Positions 1 through 9,669 of a stretch of 64,000 nt of DNA are shown in pieces (the first letter of the stretch is position 1; every line of letters begins with the position of its first letter). This stretch comes from Lactarius indigo (taxonomy: Eukaryota; Basidiomycota; Agaricomycetes; Russulales; Russulaceae). The notes beneath the pieces are model-generated. The model was not told the origin of the DNA. It saw only the letters and a program-made list of their open reading frames with translations, and did not search any database. The translations under genes were made by a program, and so were the position numbers. The DNA lies in the NCBI GenBank assembly GCA_025766275.1, contig JAFKAC010000069.1:248001-312000 (forward strand), written 5' to 3'.

Positions 1-467
1 GAATGTCATGGACGCTCTATTTTTGCCTTATTTTTCCGCATTTTTACGGATTTATTTGGTGAAGATACGAGTCTCCAACGTTGTGTCAAACATCCAAGTC
101 CTTATCATTAGATATGATAAGATGGTTAGTCACGTGATGCCAACATGTGCACCTCAAGCACATGACCCTGGGATAGTAACTTACTTATCAGGAGTTACCT
201 CTCTAGGTCACCTTCCTCATTAGTATAGTAGTTTCTCATTGGACGATAAGCAGGGAAGGTTCTAGATAGTTCTAGACTACGTTGTTATAGGGTTGTGACT
301 CATAGATAAGGACACGTCATTGTTCTGTCAGCGTTAATGACTGTGCATCAGTCAGCACAATAGATAACGCTATTATTAGATATGACGTGTCAGCGCCTGA
401 CTCATTACTATTACATATACCTTTAGTAATAAGGTTCTGTAGTAATTCGAACTCAGCCGCAGCAGTG

Positions 468-527
468 TATATAAACCCTCATGTAGCGTCCTGAGTGGAA
501 CCAACTTGTCCTCTTGGTTCTCCACTC
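468..527 (+). promoter_or_regulatory. Gypsy A core promoter, RNA start hairpin and self-primer
   Basis: TATATAAA lies at 468-475. About 30 nt downstream is a hairpin (493-527, arms gagtgga/tccactc and accaa/ttggt). Its loop region contains AACTTGTCCT (503-512), which is complementary to the primer-binding site at 779-788. In Tf1 the first nucleotides of the RNA act as the primer; the position here fits that model. The exact transcription start is inferred. Confidence 0.65.
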
Positions 528-529
528 AG

Positions 530-596
530 GTGCGTATTCCTTGTACCTCCCTTACTCTTCTCCAATGTTAACTTGTCCTCTTGGTTCTCCACTCAG
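530..596 (+). repeat. 67-bp intron-like duplication in the 5' LTR only
   Basis: The segment begins GTGCGT and ends CTCAG, so it could be read as a spliceosomal intron. It is also flanked and closed by a 27-bp direct repeat (503-529 and 570-596), so a tandem duplication, or a deletion in the 3' LTR, explains it equally well. The repeat duplicates the self-primer sequence. Confidence 0.75.
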
Positions 597-776
597 CGTG
601 CCACTGCGTGATCACCTTTGCCTTTGGACTTGAATAAAGTCCTTACGTGTGCATATCCTCCGCAGTGACTGTACGTTCGGCGCGTGACTTGTCTCCGCGC
701 TAGGCTTGAGTGTGTACCGTGTCAGTTCACTTACACTTTGCTTGGTCTAGTTGTCGCGATAAGTCATACCGCTACA

Positions 777-1474
777 TTAGGACAAGTTCCTTTTCACACG
801 CCCCTTTATCTTACCGGCGTTCTCCTTTCTAGGTGGTTGACGACCACAAAGTCCCTTGTGTTATCCACCTCACTCTTTGCCTGTGGACCTTCGTACGCAG
901 AATCTGCGCTATCTTGGTACAACTCTAGTGTCCGTAAAATCGGCATAGATTGTGCTTGCCTATAGGACTTTATCTGGTCATCAGTAAAGTTCCTGGGTAC
1001 TGCTTGCAGAACTGGTCACCACGCCAGATAAGCTGCAAGTGGAAGAGAAGCCTGCCAGGCCTAGCCTGCGACAGCTGTACGCGAAGTAAGCAGAAAAGTT
1101 TGAGAGCGCTTCGGCGTGAGAGGCAGCCAACAGGTCGAGAAGACTGAGGCAGACAGCCTTGTGGCTCTACACATTTCATTACCCCATTCCTGAGTGTTCC
1201 GTTATCGCCGCAGCCTCGCGCAGTGTGAAACTATCACTGTGTATCGGTCTTGCTTGATCGGACTCTCCAATCACCTTCGACTTAGCGTTTCGCGGTCGTC
1301 GTAACACGTCGTCACATAGTACCACCCCCCCTATTTTCCAAACTGCCTCGCATATTTGCGAACGTTCGTCAACGTCTTCGACATATCTTCCGGAGGAGAC
1401 AGGAAACCGTACTCCCTGTCCCAGCGCCCCCGTCACCCCCACGATCTTATTTCACTCCAGAATTAGCCTCTGCT
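777..1474 (+). other. Gypsy A leader with self-priming PBS at 779-788
   Basis: AGGACAAGTT (779-788), 2 nt inside the LTR end, is the exact complement of LTR positions 503-512 and of the duplicated copy at 570-579. No tRNA-type TGG primer site follows the LTR. I could not place an initiation codon for Gag in the rest of the leader. Confidence 0.7.
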
Positions 1475-1978
1475 TTGGCATTGCTACACGTTCAGGGAGC
1501 CGGTCAATCGTCCACTGACCCAATCCCTTCACCTCGTTTTGCTTCCCCAACTCCAACAGTAGCTTCGGAGCACTCCTATCACTCGGCGCACTCCTCCTCC
1601 AACGAGACACTCGTTGACGACCCCCAAGCACCCCCTGTAGTTTATCAGCAAGAAATTTTTGCTGGTGAAGAAGTCCACTACAGGTTTTCTTTAGAAGGTG
1701 AACCCCAGAACGACGCGGAAGCATACGTCCGCGCCATCTATTACGATAGAGATTTTCGCTTCGCCCTTCTAGAACTCCACGGAGCATTTGGCCTCGTTGC
1801 AGGCACCCCTTTCACCGTCCCTCAGCTGATCGCCTTTGCGGCAGCTTTAGTTCCCGAACTTTCTCCTCCCCCGTCCGTCCACTCCCACGATAGCTCCCAA
1901 AGGGAAACAGAGAGCAGCGCAAGCTCAAGCTCAGTATCCCACAGGAGTAACGTCCAAGTACAGAACGATCCTCTCTAA
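1475..1978 (+). pseudogene. gag: Gypsy A gag, N-terminal segment
   Basis: This open frame encodes a Ser/Pro/Thr-rich start, then an acidic and aromatic stretch that I read as the N-terminal part of Gag. It closes at 1978. The frame one base away is open through the same place and runs on into the Gag body from about 1930, so a frameshift (mutational or programmed) separates the two. There is no ATG at 1475 and the frame continues upstream, so the true start is unknown. Confidence 0.5.
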
Positions 1979-1979
1979 A

Positions 1980-2668
1980 GAAGAAAAAGAGTGGATCAAG
2001 AACTTTGACAACTGGGACGACTTCGACGAAGACGAACAGCTTCGCCTTATCGAAGACAGAAGGGAGTCAATAAAAAAGTACGAGGAAAGAAAGAGACAAG
2101 ACGAATTAGATAAGATGTCCGCCGCCGCCGCCGCTCCCCCTACACCAACAGCTCCTGCTCCGCCCCCAACTCTCAATGACTGCCTTCGCCTAATCAGTGA
2201 TCTAGGCCAGGTAGTCGGAATACTTACACAAAAGGTCACGGACTTGACCGCACAGGTTTCAGCAACCGCGGCCAAGCCCAGCCCTAAGCACAAGGAAGTA
2301 GTGGCCCGTCCCAAAGCATGGGATGGGAAAGGCAACTCTACAGATGCCCGTCACTTCCTTGCCGCCTTCCATAATTGGGCAGGCTCACAGCAGGACGCTA
2401 TGAACACCTGGGACCCGGCCCAGGGCATGTACTTCCGGGCAGAAGACCGCTGGATTATGGCGGTTCTTAACCTTATGGAAGGGGAAGCCAAGTCATGGGC
2501 TCTCCCCTACCTCGAACAACTTCAGTCAAATAATATCCCGTTCGGTAGCTCTTGGGACGAATTCATCAAGGAGTTTAACCGACGGTTCTCGCCCCTCGAC
2601 ACTACAGAGACAGCGAGGGAGCAGCTGAAGAAAACAAAACAGGGCCGCGGATCGGTTGCAGAGTACCG
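1980..2668 (+). pseudogene. gag: Gypsy A gag body, 5' part, cut by copia insertion
   Basis: The frame runs through a charged segment into an ATG at 2115 and then the retrotransposon Gag capsid-like region (KAWDGKGNSTDARHFLAAFH; FIKEFNRRFSPLDT). It stops making sense at 2668, where the copia LTR begins. Removing 2669-8996 rejoins this frame exactly to 8997, so the reading frame was intact when copia inserted. Gag packages RNA in virus-like particles. Confidence 0.85.
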
Positions 2669-3274
2669 TGATGAACAGCATACATAAAGACCATACTCAC
2701 AGTGGACAAGAGGACTGTGGTGAGATATGGAAGGTAGCTGGAAGCAGAGGTGTAACAGGGGATCTTGCAAGTAAAGCAGGGAGTCTGGCACACAGCAGTG
2801 AGAGAACTGATAATGGTATTACAGGGAAGAAGACATACCTGGCACACAGCAGTGAGAGAACTGATGTGGACCAGGGCGTACAAGCAGTCTACTTATACTG
2901 TACAGAGGCGTGACACTAGTACAAGGAAAGTAACTATGGGTCACAGAATACAAGGAGCGCATTGTTCTACAAAGGAGTGTGCATATGGAGAACAAGGCGT
3001 ATAGAACAAGAAGTGTCCAGACTAAGATGATATCATAATGACATCACAATAAAGATATATCTAAAGGAAGAACAAAGACGTAGTACAATGACAAGTCTAG
3101 AGGAGTCCGCATGATGTCATGGTACATGATGTCATCGGTGACGCAATGATAAGTAATAGATTGTACAGATCAAAACAGTATCTAATCTACAAGTCCTATA
3201 TCTAATCTAAAGCAGTCCATGCTGCAAGTCCGGTCCGTACGAGCCGCTAAGTGCGCAAGGGTCACTTATCAACA
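2669..3274 (-). repeat. 3' LTR of copia element 1
   Basis: This is a 606-bp LTR reading TGTTGATAAG...GTTCATCA on the minus strand, matching 8386-8991 by eye over its whole length. It contains a short internal repeat (gcacacagcagtgagagaac twice, 2788-2863). Confidence 0.96.
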
Positions 3275-3293
3275 TCTCCCCGTGATCTACAAT

Positions 3294-6200
3294 CTAAGTA
3301 CACACAAGTCCCATGTCATCATTGTGCTTCTGCAGCAGGACACGCGGTAGTGACTTTGTGAAGCCGTCCGCAACCATATCTACAGTAGGAGTTCTAATGA
3401 GGGTGATGGTCCCCTTTTCGATGTACTCCCGAATGACATGATGCCGTATGGCAATGTGCTTAGACCGTCTCCCAGTGACAGGGTTCAAGGCCAAGTCAAT
3501 GGCACCCTTATTGTCACCATGAAGTGGGATGGGGTCGTCGACCTCATACCCGAGTTCCGTGAGGAAGCTCTGATACCACGCAGCCTGGTTAGCCGCGTCG
3601 GTCATGGCCATGTATTCCGCTTCCGTTGTGTTTTGGGCAACAGTCTTTTGCTTGCGCGAAGACCAGCTTATTGCACCGTTAGCTAGCAGGAACACATAAC
3701 CAGAGGTGGAGTGGCGGTCATCAGTCTGATCAGCCAGACTGGAATCAGTGTAGCCGTGAAGGCCATCGCCATTGGCGCCATCGTAGACAATACGCATATC
3801 CATAGTTCCCACTAGGTAGGATAGGACATACTGCGCAAGTCGCAGATGTTGTGGTGAAGGATTCGCTGCATACTGCGCCAAACGTGACACAGTGAAAGAG
3901 ATATCTGGCCTAGTGCCAATCTGCACATAAAGCAGACTCCCAATTAAGGACTGGTAGTGGGAAATGTCTGAGGCAGTTGCCTGCGACGTATATTTAACCA
4001 AGTGCTCGTCAGCACCAGCGGGCAAGGGTGTGTTGTGTGGTGTGGCATCAGACATGCCAAAGCGTTCAAGGACATCCTTGATATAGCCAGACTGATCTAT
4101 TTCGATGCGTCTGAGGGAGCGGTCACGCACAATGCGCATCCCAAGATAAGACTCTATCTCCCCGAGATCTGTCATCTCATAGCGTTCAGACAGGTCCGAC
4201 TTCAAACGCTTGATACCACTCAGTGAGGGACCCAATATAGTGATGTCGTCAACGTAGACAATAACGAAGAGTGGATCATACCCCTCCCGTTGAGGCATCA
4301 CATATATGCCAGCATCAGCAAACGTCCGCTTAAAGCCGAGTGCAGTGAGCACTCCATGGAGTTGCAAGTTCCATGCGCGGGAGGCCTGTTTGAGACCATA
4401 GATCGCCTTAACTAGGCGACACACCTTTGTCTCAGAGCCAGTGACAGTGAAACCTTGTGGCTGCTCCATGTAAATCTCCTCGTCAAGCACGCCATTGAGA
4501 AAAGCAGACTTAACATCCATCTGATGGATGTGCCAGTCCTCTAGCGCGGCCAACGCCAGAAGTAAACGTAGCGACTCAAATCGTGCGACGGGAGAGAAGG
4601 TTTCATCAAAATCTACGCCAGGGATCTGCGTGAATCCCTTAGCCACCAAGCGAGCTCTGTAGCGGCCATCCGCTTTGAGCTTAAAGACCCATTTGGATTT
4701 TACTGCCTTACGATTAGGCGGGAGATCCACTAACTCCCAAGTCCCATTCTTAGCTAGGGCGTCCATTTCATACTGACACGCCTTAGTCCACTCATCTGCA
4801 GCTGCAGACTGCATGGCCTCTGCATAAGTTGCAGGGTCTCGGCCTACAAAGGCAGCAGCCAATAACTCCGCATACCCCAGGCGCCTCCCGCGCCATGCCG
4901 CATTGTCCGCATTGAAGTAACGCGGATTAGGGACAGGGGCACGAGCACTGCGCCTTGGTGCATTGTCCATTTCGCGCAACAGCTGACTACGCTGTGCACG
5001 ATCCTCAAATCCCCCAGGCATTTCTGGTGAGGGAGGAGGGACATGGCGCATAATACGCGTTGCACTAGGACGCGGCGGGGGTGAAGTGGGAGTGGTCTGC
5101 TCACGTTTAGGTGTGGTGGGCAGGGTTGGCAAAGCAGGTGGTGGAGTGGTGGGGCGTGGTTGGACTTGTGGGGGGTCTAGGAGCTTTTCAACATCCTCCT
5201 CCTCACTACTACTGGAGTGTGCAGGGGAGGGGGCTCGCATTGGTGGTAACGCCGGCGGGTGAGGCACGGCAGTCACTGTTGTGCTAGGCACGACTGGTGG
5301 TGAAGGTGTGGGGTGTGTCTCAACACCCTGGAGGGACGGGAAGCTACTCTCGTCGAATGTCACATCCCTGGACACTCGGACGGAGCGGGTTGAGCGGTCC
5401 CAGAGCTTATAGCCCTTAGATTCGGGCTCAAACCCGATAAGCGTGACCTCAATGGCCTTCGCATCCAATTTGCGACGCTTATCAGCGGGTACGTGCATGT
5501 ACCCCTTGCATCCGAAGACGCGAAGATGTGAGACATCAGGCACTTTGCCAGAGTGCCAGAGCTCATAGGGAGTGCGCCACTTAAGCCCACGGACTGGAGA
5601 GCGGTTATAGATGTGCACAGCTGCGCACACTGCATGCTCCCAGAAGCCTTTAGACATGCCAGCTGTGTGAAGCATGGACATTGCCTTATCCATAATGGTG
5701 CGGTTAAACCGCTCAGCTTTCCCGTTAGACTGTGGTGAACCCGGCATCGTGAGGTGATGCTCTATCCCTTTCTGCTTAAGAATGTCCTGCGTGACACTCG
5801 ACATGTACTCGCCACCACGGTCAGAGTGCAGAGCGTGCAGTTTATGGCCAGACTGGGTTTCACCCCAGGCCAGATACATTTGCAGCAACTTAGCAAACTG
5901 GTCCTTCGACTTAAGGAAGTGTACCACAGTGAACTTAGTGTGGTCGTCTATGAAGGTGGCAGTGTAGGTCGAGCCTTGCAGGGACTGAGTTTGCATAGGA
6001 CCGGCGAGGTCACTGTGCACGATCTCAAATTGACGAGTTGTCCTCTTGTTGGAGGACGCAGAAAAGGGTTGGCGAGTGGACTTGCCCATCTCGCACCCAC
6101 GGCAGACTGTGTGGGCTGTGGTAGAGCTATCTATGTCCATGCCAGTAGTGGCAGAGGGACCATGTGCCTTCAGTGCCGCAGAGGAGATGTGTCCCATGCG

Positions 6201-7604
6201 TTGATGCCAGATATCAAGTGTGGCAGCACTTGATTTTGTGTGGGCGTTGAGGCTGACACTGGCTGCGTCTAACCAGTAAAGGTTGTTCTCAAGGTAGCCT
6301 TTGGCCACACACTTTTGGTTGATAGATATTTTAAATGAGCCACTATCAAAGGCAATTTCAGCACCCTTTTGTGCTAGGGCGCGCGTCGACAAGAAGCGCG
6401 TCTTCACCTGTGGTAGGTGTAGCACATTACTGAGGGTGATAGAGATACCCTGGCTCGTTGTAAAGACGACAGACCCGACACCCACTTGGTCTATAGTAGA
6501 CTTATCACCCAGGCGTACAGTGCCTTTAGTTGGGGTGTAGTCTTTGAAGTCAGACCGATGTGGTGTAATGTGGTGTGTAGCACCACTGTCCATCATCCAA
6601 CGCACACGCGAGGCAGCATACAAGGCAACAGAAATAGATTGAGAAGCCCAGTCTATGGCGGGCTCTTCGACCTCCTTAATGGAAGCGGTGGTAGGTACAA
6701 GAATATGACTATTTGCGGCCTTGTTGCCTGCCTTCTCCTTCTCCTTTGCGTCAGCCTCATCCTTCTTTTTCTTCCTGCAGTCAGGCTTGATGTGACCCTT
6801 TTTGTTGCAATAGTGGCAAGTCAGACCAGAGTGGTCCTTCTTGCCCTTTTTGCCCGTCGACTTGACGGGGGCCACCTTGTTGAGGGAAGAGCCAGAGGGC
6901 CCGGCGCGGCGAGCTTCTTCCGACACTATGCGCGCAATTATTTCAGCGTGCTTGAGTGCGGAGGGGGCTCCACTGGCGAGGATGGTAGAGGCCAACACCT
7001 CATAAGAGGGCGGCAGTGCGTGGAGGAGAATGAGACAGAATTGAGTGTCAGTGACACCCATCTGTGCGTTGGAAAGGGCAACCCGCAGCTCATTGAGCTT
7101 GGCCAATTGAGAGGCCATGGGTGCGGAGTCGTCGAGGCGGGCTTGAGTTAACTGAATCCACAGATTGAAGATAGTGGTGCTGCCTGAAGCACCAGCGTAT
7201 ACATCTCTGAGCTTGTCCCACTTGGCTTTAAAGGTGGGATAGGCAGCATTGTCGGCAACGAGAGAGTAGACGTCAGGTTTGAGGTAAAGGCGGAGATATG
7301 CCTTCGCCCGTCGTTGTACTGAGTCCCATTCGTCTTGAGGAACATCAACTGGCCCATGGTGGAGGGTGAACACATCCTCTGCTTCGTGCAGCGTGAGGAT
7401 GGCTTCAATCGTCCCAGACCACTCATTCCAGTGAGTGCCGTCAAACTGTTCAAGGCGAATGCCAGAGGGCATGCCGAACGTTGCGCCATAGGCGGCAGAG
7501 ATACGAGCAGAGGGTGTGGACCCAGTGGGGGGAAGTGTGGAGCCCCCCGCAGTAGCAGTAGCACCGGCAGCAGCGCCAGTGGGAGATGGTGCGCGAGAAG
7601 ACAT
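3294..7604 (-). CDS. gag-pol: Copia Gag-Pol polyprotein (1436 aa)
   Basis: A single frame from an ATG at 7604 encodes, in order: a copia-type Gag domain (about residues 50-230), one CCHC zinc knuckle (C263-C276), an aspartic protease (DSGATHH from D339), a GAG-pre-integrase HHCC region, the integrase core, a Pro/Ser-rich linker, a copia reverse transcriptase (QMDVKSAFLNG; YVDDITILG) and RNase H (GYTDSSLADQTDD; TTEAEYMA). No stop or frameshift is seen. The Gag-integrase-RT-RNaseH order is diagnostic of Ty1/copia. The product reverse-transcribes and integrates its own RNA. The 42490-48661 element encodes the same length. Confidence 0.97.
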   Translation of the reverse strand: MSSRAPSPTGAAAGATATAGGSTLPPTGSTPSARISAAYGATFGMPSGIRLEQFDGTHWNEWSGTIEAILTLHEAEDVFTLHHGPVDVPQDEWDSVQRRAKAYLRLYLKPDVYSLVADNAAYPTFKAKWDKLRDVYAGASGSTTIFNLWIQLTQARLDDSAPMASQLAKLNELRVALSNAQMGVTDTQFCLILLHALPPSYEVLASTILASGAPSALKHAEIIARIVSEEARRAGPSGSSLNKVAPVKSTGKKGKKDHSGLTCHYCNKKGHIKPDCRKKKKDEADAKEKEKAGNKAANSHILVPTTASIKEVEEPAIDWASQSISVALYAASRVRWMMDSGATHHITPHRSDFKDYTPTKGTVRLGDKSTIDQVGVGSVVFTTSQGISITLSNVLHLPQVKTRFLSTRALAQKGAEIAFDSGSFKISINQKCVAKGYLENNLYWLDAASVSLNAHTKSSAATLDIWHQRMGHISSAALKAHGPSATTGMDIDSSTTAHTVCRGCEMGKSTRQPFSASSNKRTTRQFEIVHSDLAGPMQTQSLQGSTYTATFIDDHTKFTVVHFLKSKDQFAKLLQMYLAWGETQSGHKLHALHSDRGGEYMSSVTQDILKQKGIEHHLTMPGSPQSNGKAERFNRTIMDKAMSMLHTAGMSKGFWEHAVCAAVHIYNRSPVRGLKWRTPYELWHSGKVPDVSHLRVFGCKGYMHVPADKRRKLDAKAIEVTLIGFEPESKGYKLWDRSTRSVRVSRDVTFDESSFPSLQGVETHPTPSPPVVPSTTVTAVPHPPALPPMRAPSPAHSSSSEEEDVEKLLDPPQVQPRPTTPPPALPTLPTTPKREQTTPTSPPPRPSATRIMRHVPPPSPEMPGGFEDRAQRSQLLREMDNAPRRSARAPVPNPRYFNADNAAWRGRRLGYAELLAAAFVGRDPATYAEAMQSAAADEWTKACQYEMDALAKNGTWELVDLPPNRKAVKSKWVFKLKADGRYRARLVAKGFTQIPGVDFDETFSPVARFESLRLLLALAALEDWHIHQMDVKSAFLNGVLDEEIYMEQPQGFTVTGSETKVCRLVKAIYGLKQASRAWNLQLHGVLTALGFKRTFADAGIYVMPQREGYDPLFVIVYVDDITILGPSLSGIKRLKSDLSERYEMTDLGEIESYLGMRIVRDRSLRRIEIDQSGYIKDVLERFGMSDATPHNTPLPAGADEHLVKYTSQATASDISHYQSLIGSLLYVQIGTRPDISFTVSRLAQYAANPSPQHLRLAQYVLSYLVGTMDMRIVYDGANGDGLHGYTDSSLADQTDDRHSTSGYVFLLANGAISWSSRKQKTVAQNTTEAEYMAMTDAANQAAWYQSFLTELGYEVDDPIPLHGDNKGAIDLALNPVTGRRSKHIAIRHHVIREYIEKGTITLIRTPTVDMVADGFTKSLPRVLLQKHNDDMGLVCT

Positions 7605-8385
7605 TGGGATGATTTATCTGTCGCCGAGGAGCAGTCAGCGACAGTGCTTCATAGTTTGCAAGATAGAGATAGAGGGGATACCACTCCTGTCTGTGATTCT
7701 GTAAGGCCAGAACGCTAACGCGTCCTGCCTCCTGATAGTATGCCAGTGATACAAGGGCTAGGCCCAGGTTGAGAGAGTCCCTTTGCCATACCATGAGCTA
7801 GCTGCCAGCCAGGATGTGTCTAAGACACAGCTCAAATGGTTTGCGTCAGGGGGAAGGTGAAGGGATTGCTTTCAGAGCCCAAGGCTGTCTACCTCAGCCT
7901 TCTCGGCCTGTTGGTTGCCTCATCGCCACAAGTGGCTTTACTGAATCCTTTCCCATTGCCGCTACAAGGCAGGTATCTGGTTGCAGAACACCATAGTGGT
8001 GAACACCCCCCAGAGCCTGAACCAGGTTTTACACTCCCATGGTGAGGAGATCCTGCGCCCAGTGTGGAGCACCAGAGACAGCTGGCGCTAAGCTCCACAA
8101 TACACAGCCCAGTGGGCTATGCACGCCTGGATATTTTGAAGTTAAGGGGCTACCAGACCCAGTCTCCTTGCGCATAGCGCAGGGGCTAGGAAAACAGTAG
8201 GGGTGAAAGTAGGACTACTGGGCAGTACATACACAGGAGGTTCCTTAGCAGAGATAAGTGGCGCCCCACTGCTCTCTGCCTTGGGCAAGGCTGGTAAGGC
8301 CCCAGACAGACCTTAGCCTGGTGTGTCCTCCTAGGAAGACAGTGACCAGCCAAGTGGAGTGGCTAGGGCACCAGGGCCCATAACC
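7605..8385 (-). other. Copia 1 untranslated leader with half-tRNA(iMet) PBS
   Basis: About 780 nt lie between the 5' LTR and the polyprotein ATG without a supportable gene. Immediately next to the LTR (8385-8374) the minus strand reads GGTTATGGGCCC, the complement of an initiator tRNA-Met anticodon arm (GGGCCCATAACC). Drosophila copia has this PBS and is primed by a cleaved half tRNA. Confidence 0.8.
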
Positions 8386-8991
8386 TGATGAACAGCATAC
8401 ATAAAGACCATACTCACAGTGGACAAGAGGACTGTGGTGAGATATGGAAGGTAGCTGGAAGCAGAGGTGTAACAGGGGATCTTGCAAGTAAAGCAGGGAG
8501 TCTGGCACACAGCAGTGAGAGAACTGATAATGGTATTACAGGGAAGAAGACATACCTGGCACACAGCAGTGAGAGAACTGATGTGGACCAGGGCGTACAA
8601 GCAGTCTACTTATACTGTACAGAGGCGTGACACTAGTACAAGGAAAGTAACTATGGGTCACAGAATACAAGGAGCGCATTGTTCTACAAAGGAGTGTGCA
8701 TATGGAGAACAAGGCGTATAGAACAAGAAGTGTCCAGACTAAGATGATATCATAATGACATCACAATAAAGATATATCTAAAGGAAGAACAAAGACGTAG
8801 TACAATGACAAGTCTAGAGGAGTCCGCATGATGTCATGGTACATGATGTCATCGGTGACGCAATGATAAGTAATAGATTGTACAGATCAAAACAGTATCT
8901 AATCTACAAGTCCTATATCTAATCTAAAGCAGTCCATGCTGCAAGTCCGGTCCGTACGAGCCGCTAAGTGCGCAAGGGTCACTTATCAACA
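8386..8991 (-). repeat. 5' LTR of copia element 1
   Basis: This 606-bp LTR matches 2669-3274. Its outer end is followed by the target duplication TACCG. Confidence 0.96.
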
Positions 8992-8996
8992 TACCG

Positions 8997-9669
8997 ATCC
9001 GTGTTCGAACAATACTCTGGACAGACTGGATGGTCAAAAGCAGACCTCCGCACCCGCTTCTACGACGGTCTTTCGGACCGCGTAAAAGATGCCTTAGCCT
9101 TGACGGACAAGGCCCACGTCGACTTCGACGACCTCAAGCAAGTCTCACAGTCGCTGGATCAGCGACTAAGACAGAGGGACTCGGAAAAGAAGGGCGGTTC
9201 GTCCAGCCAGTCGATCTTGCCTGCAGGCAAGCCGTCCGATCCAGACGCGATGCAAGTTGACGCATCACAACAGCAGGGATCCGGCACGAGCAAGCCCGCA
9301 TCCGGCGGAAAGACCCGGCAAGACTATCAGAAACACATGCAAGGCAAGTGTTACGGGTGTGGTTCTAAGGACCACTCAAAGAAGGATGGAAACCACGAAC
9401 GCGACGTGTGCCACCATTGTCAAAAGGTCGGACATAGGGCACCCGTCTGCATGCTCAAATTCATGGGGAAACCCGCCAAAGCGAAAGCTGCGGCCAGCAG
9501 TGAGGAGACCCCCTCTCAACCTTCTTCCAGTCAGTCGGCGGCTTCCACCGCCCAATCAAGTACTCCCGCACCGCCCAAAGCCAATACGTCCCAGGCAGAC
9601 GTGGCAAAGTTATTGGCGGCGCTCACAGCCCAACAAGAGCAAATCAACGCTCTTAAGGCGGCTTTTTAG
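8997..9669 (+). pseudogene. gag: Gypsy A gag body, 3' part with zinc knuckles
   Basis: This continues the Gag frame cut at 2668: capsid C-terminus, a basic linker, then cysteine motifs CYGCGSKDHSKKDGNHERDVC and CHHCQKVGHRAPVC, the second a perfect CX2CX4HX4C knuckle that binds RNA. An Ala/Ser/Pro/Gln-rich tail ends at TAG 9667-9669. The stop follows a run of five T, the likely frameshift site into Pol. Confidence 0.88.
9661..9669 (+). promoter_or_regulatory. Candidate -1 frameshift site at the gag stop
   Basis: Gag ends gct ttt tag. A one-base slip back on the T run re-pairs ttt with ttt and reads tta gat cca, entering the Pol frame. The Pol frame has a stop at 9654-9656, so the shift must occur within 9657-9669. 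A downstream stimulator was not identified. Confidence 0.55.

Larger units (their letters stand above)
4..776 (+). repeat. 5' LTR of gypsy A
   Basis: This 773-bp direct repeat matches 13566-14272 except for scattered substitutions, a 1-nt indel and an additional 67-bp segment (530-596). It carries a TATATAAA box at 468-475 and AATAAA at 633-638, so U3 is roughly 4-500, R about 503-655 and U5 the remainder. Confidence 0.93.
2669..8991 (-). mobile_element. Copia element 1, full length and apparently intact
   Basis: This is a complete Ty1/copia retrotransposon on the minus strand, flanked by the 5-bp duplication TACCG (2664-2668 and 8992-8996). The LTRs are 606 bp each (5' LTR 8386-8991, 3' LTR 2669-3274) and I saw no difference between them. 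One uninterrupted 1436-codon polyprotein lies between. The primer-binding site is 8385-8374 and the polypurine tract (CACGGGGAGA on the minus strand) is 3284-3275. Identical LTRs plus an open frame indicate very recent insertion. Confidence 0.97.

Noticed and set aside
1179..1787. Minus-strand ORFs 1179-1442 and 1452-1787
   Set aside because: They lie opposite the gypsy A leader and gag frame and show no motif.
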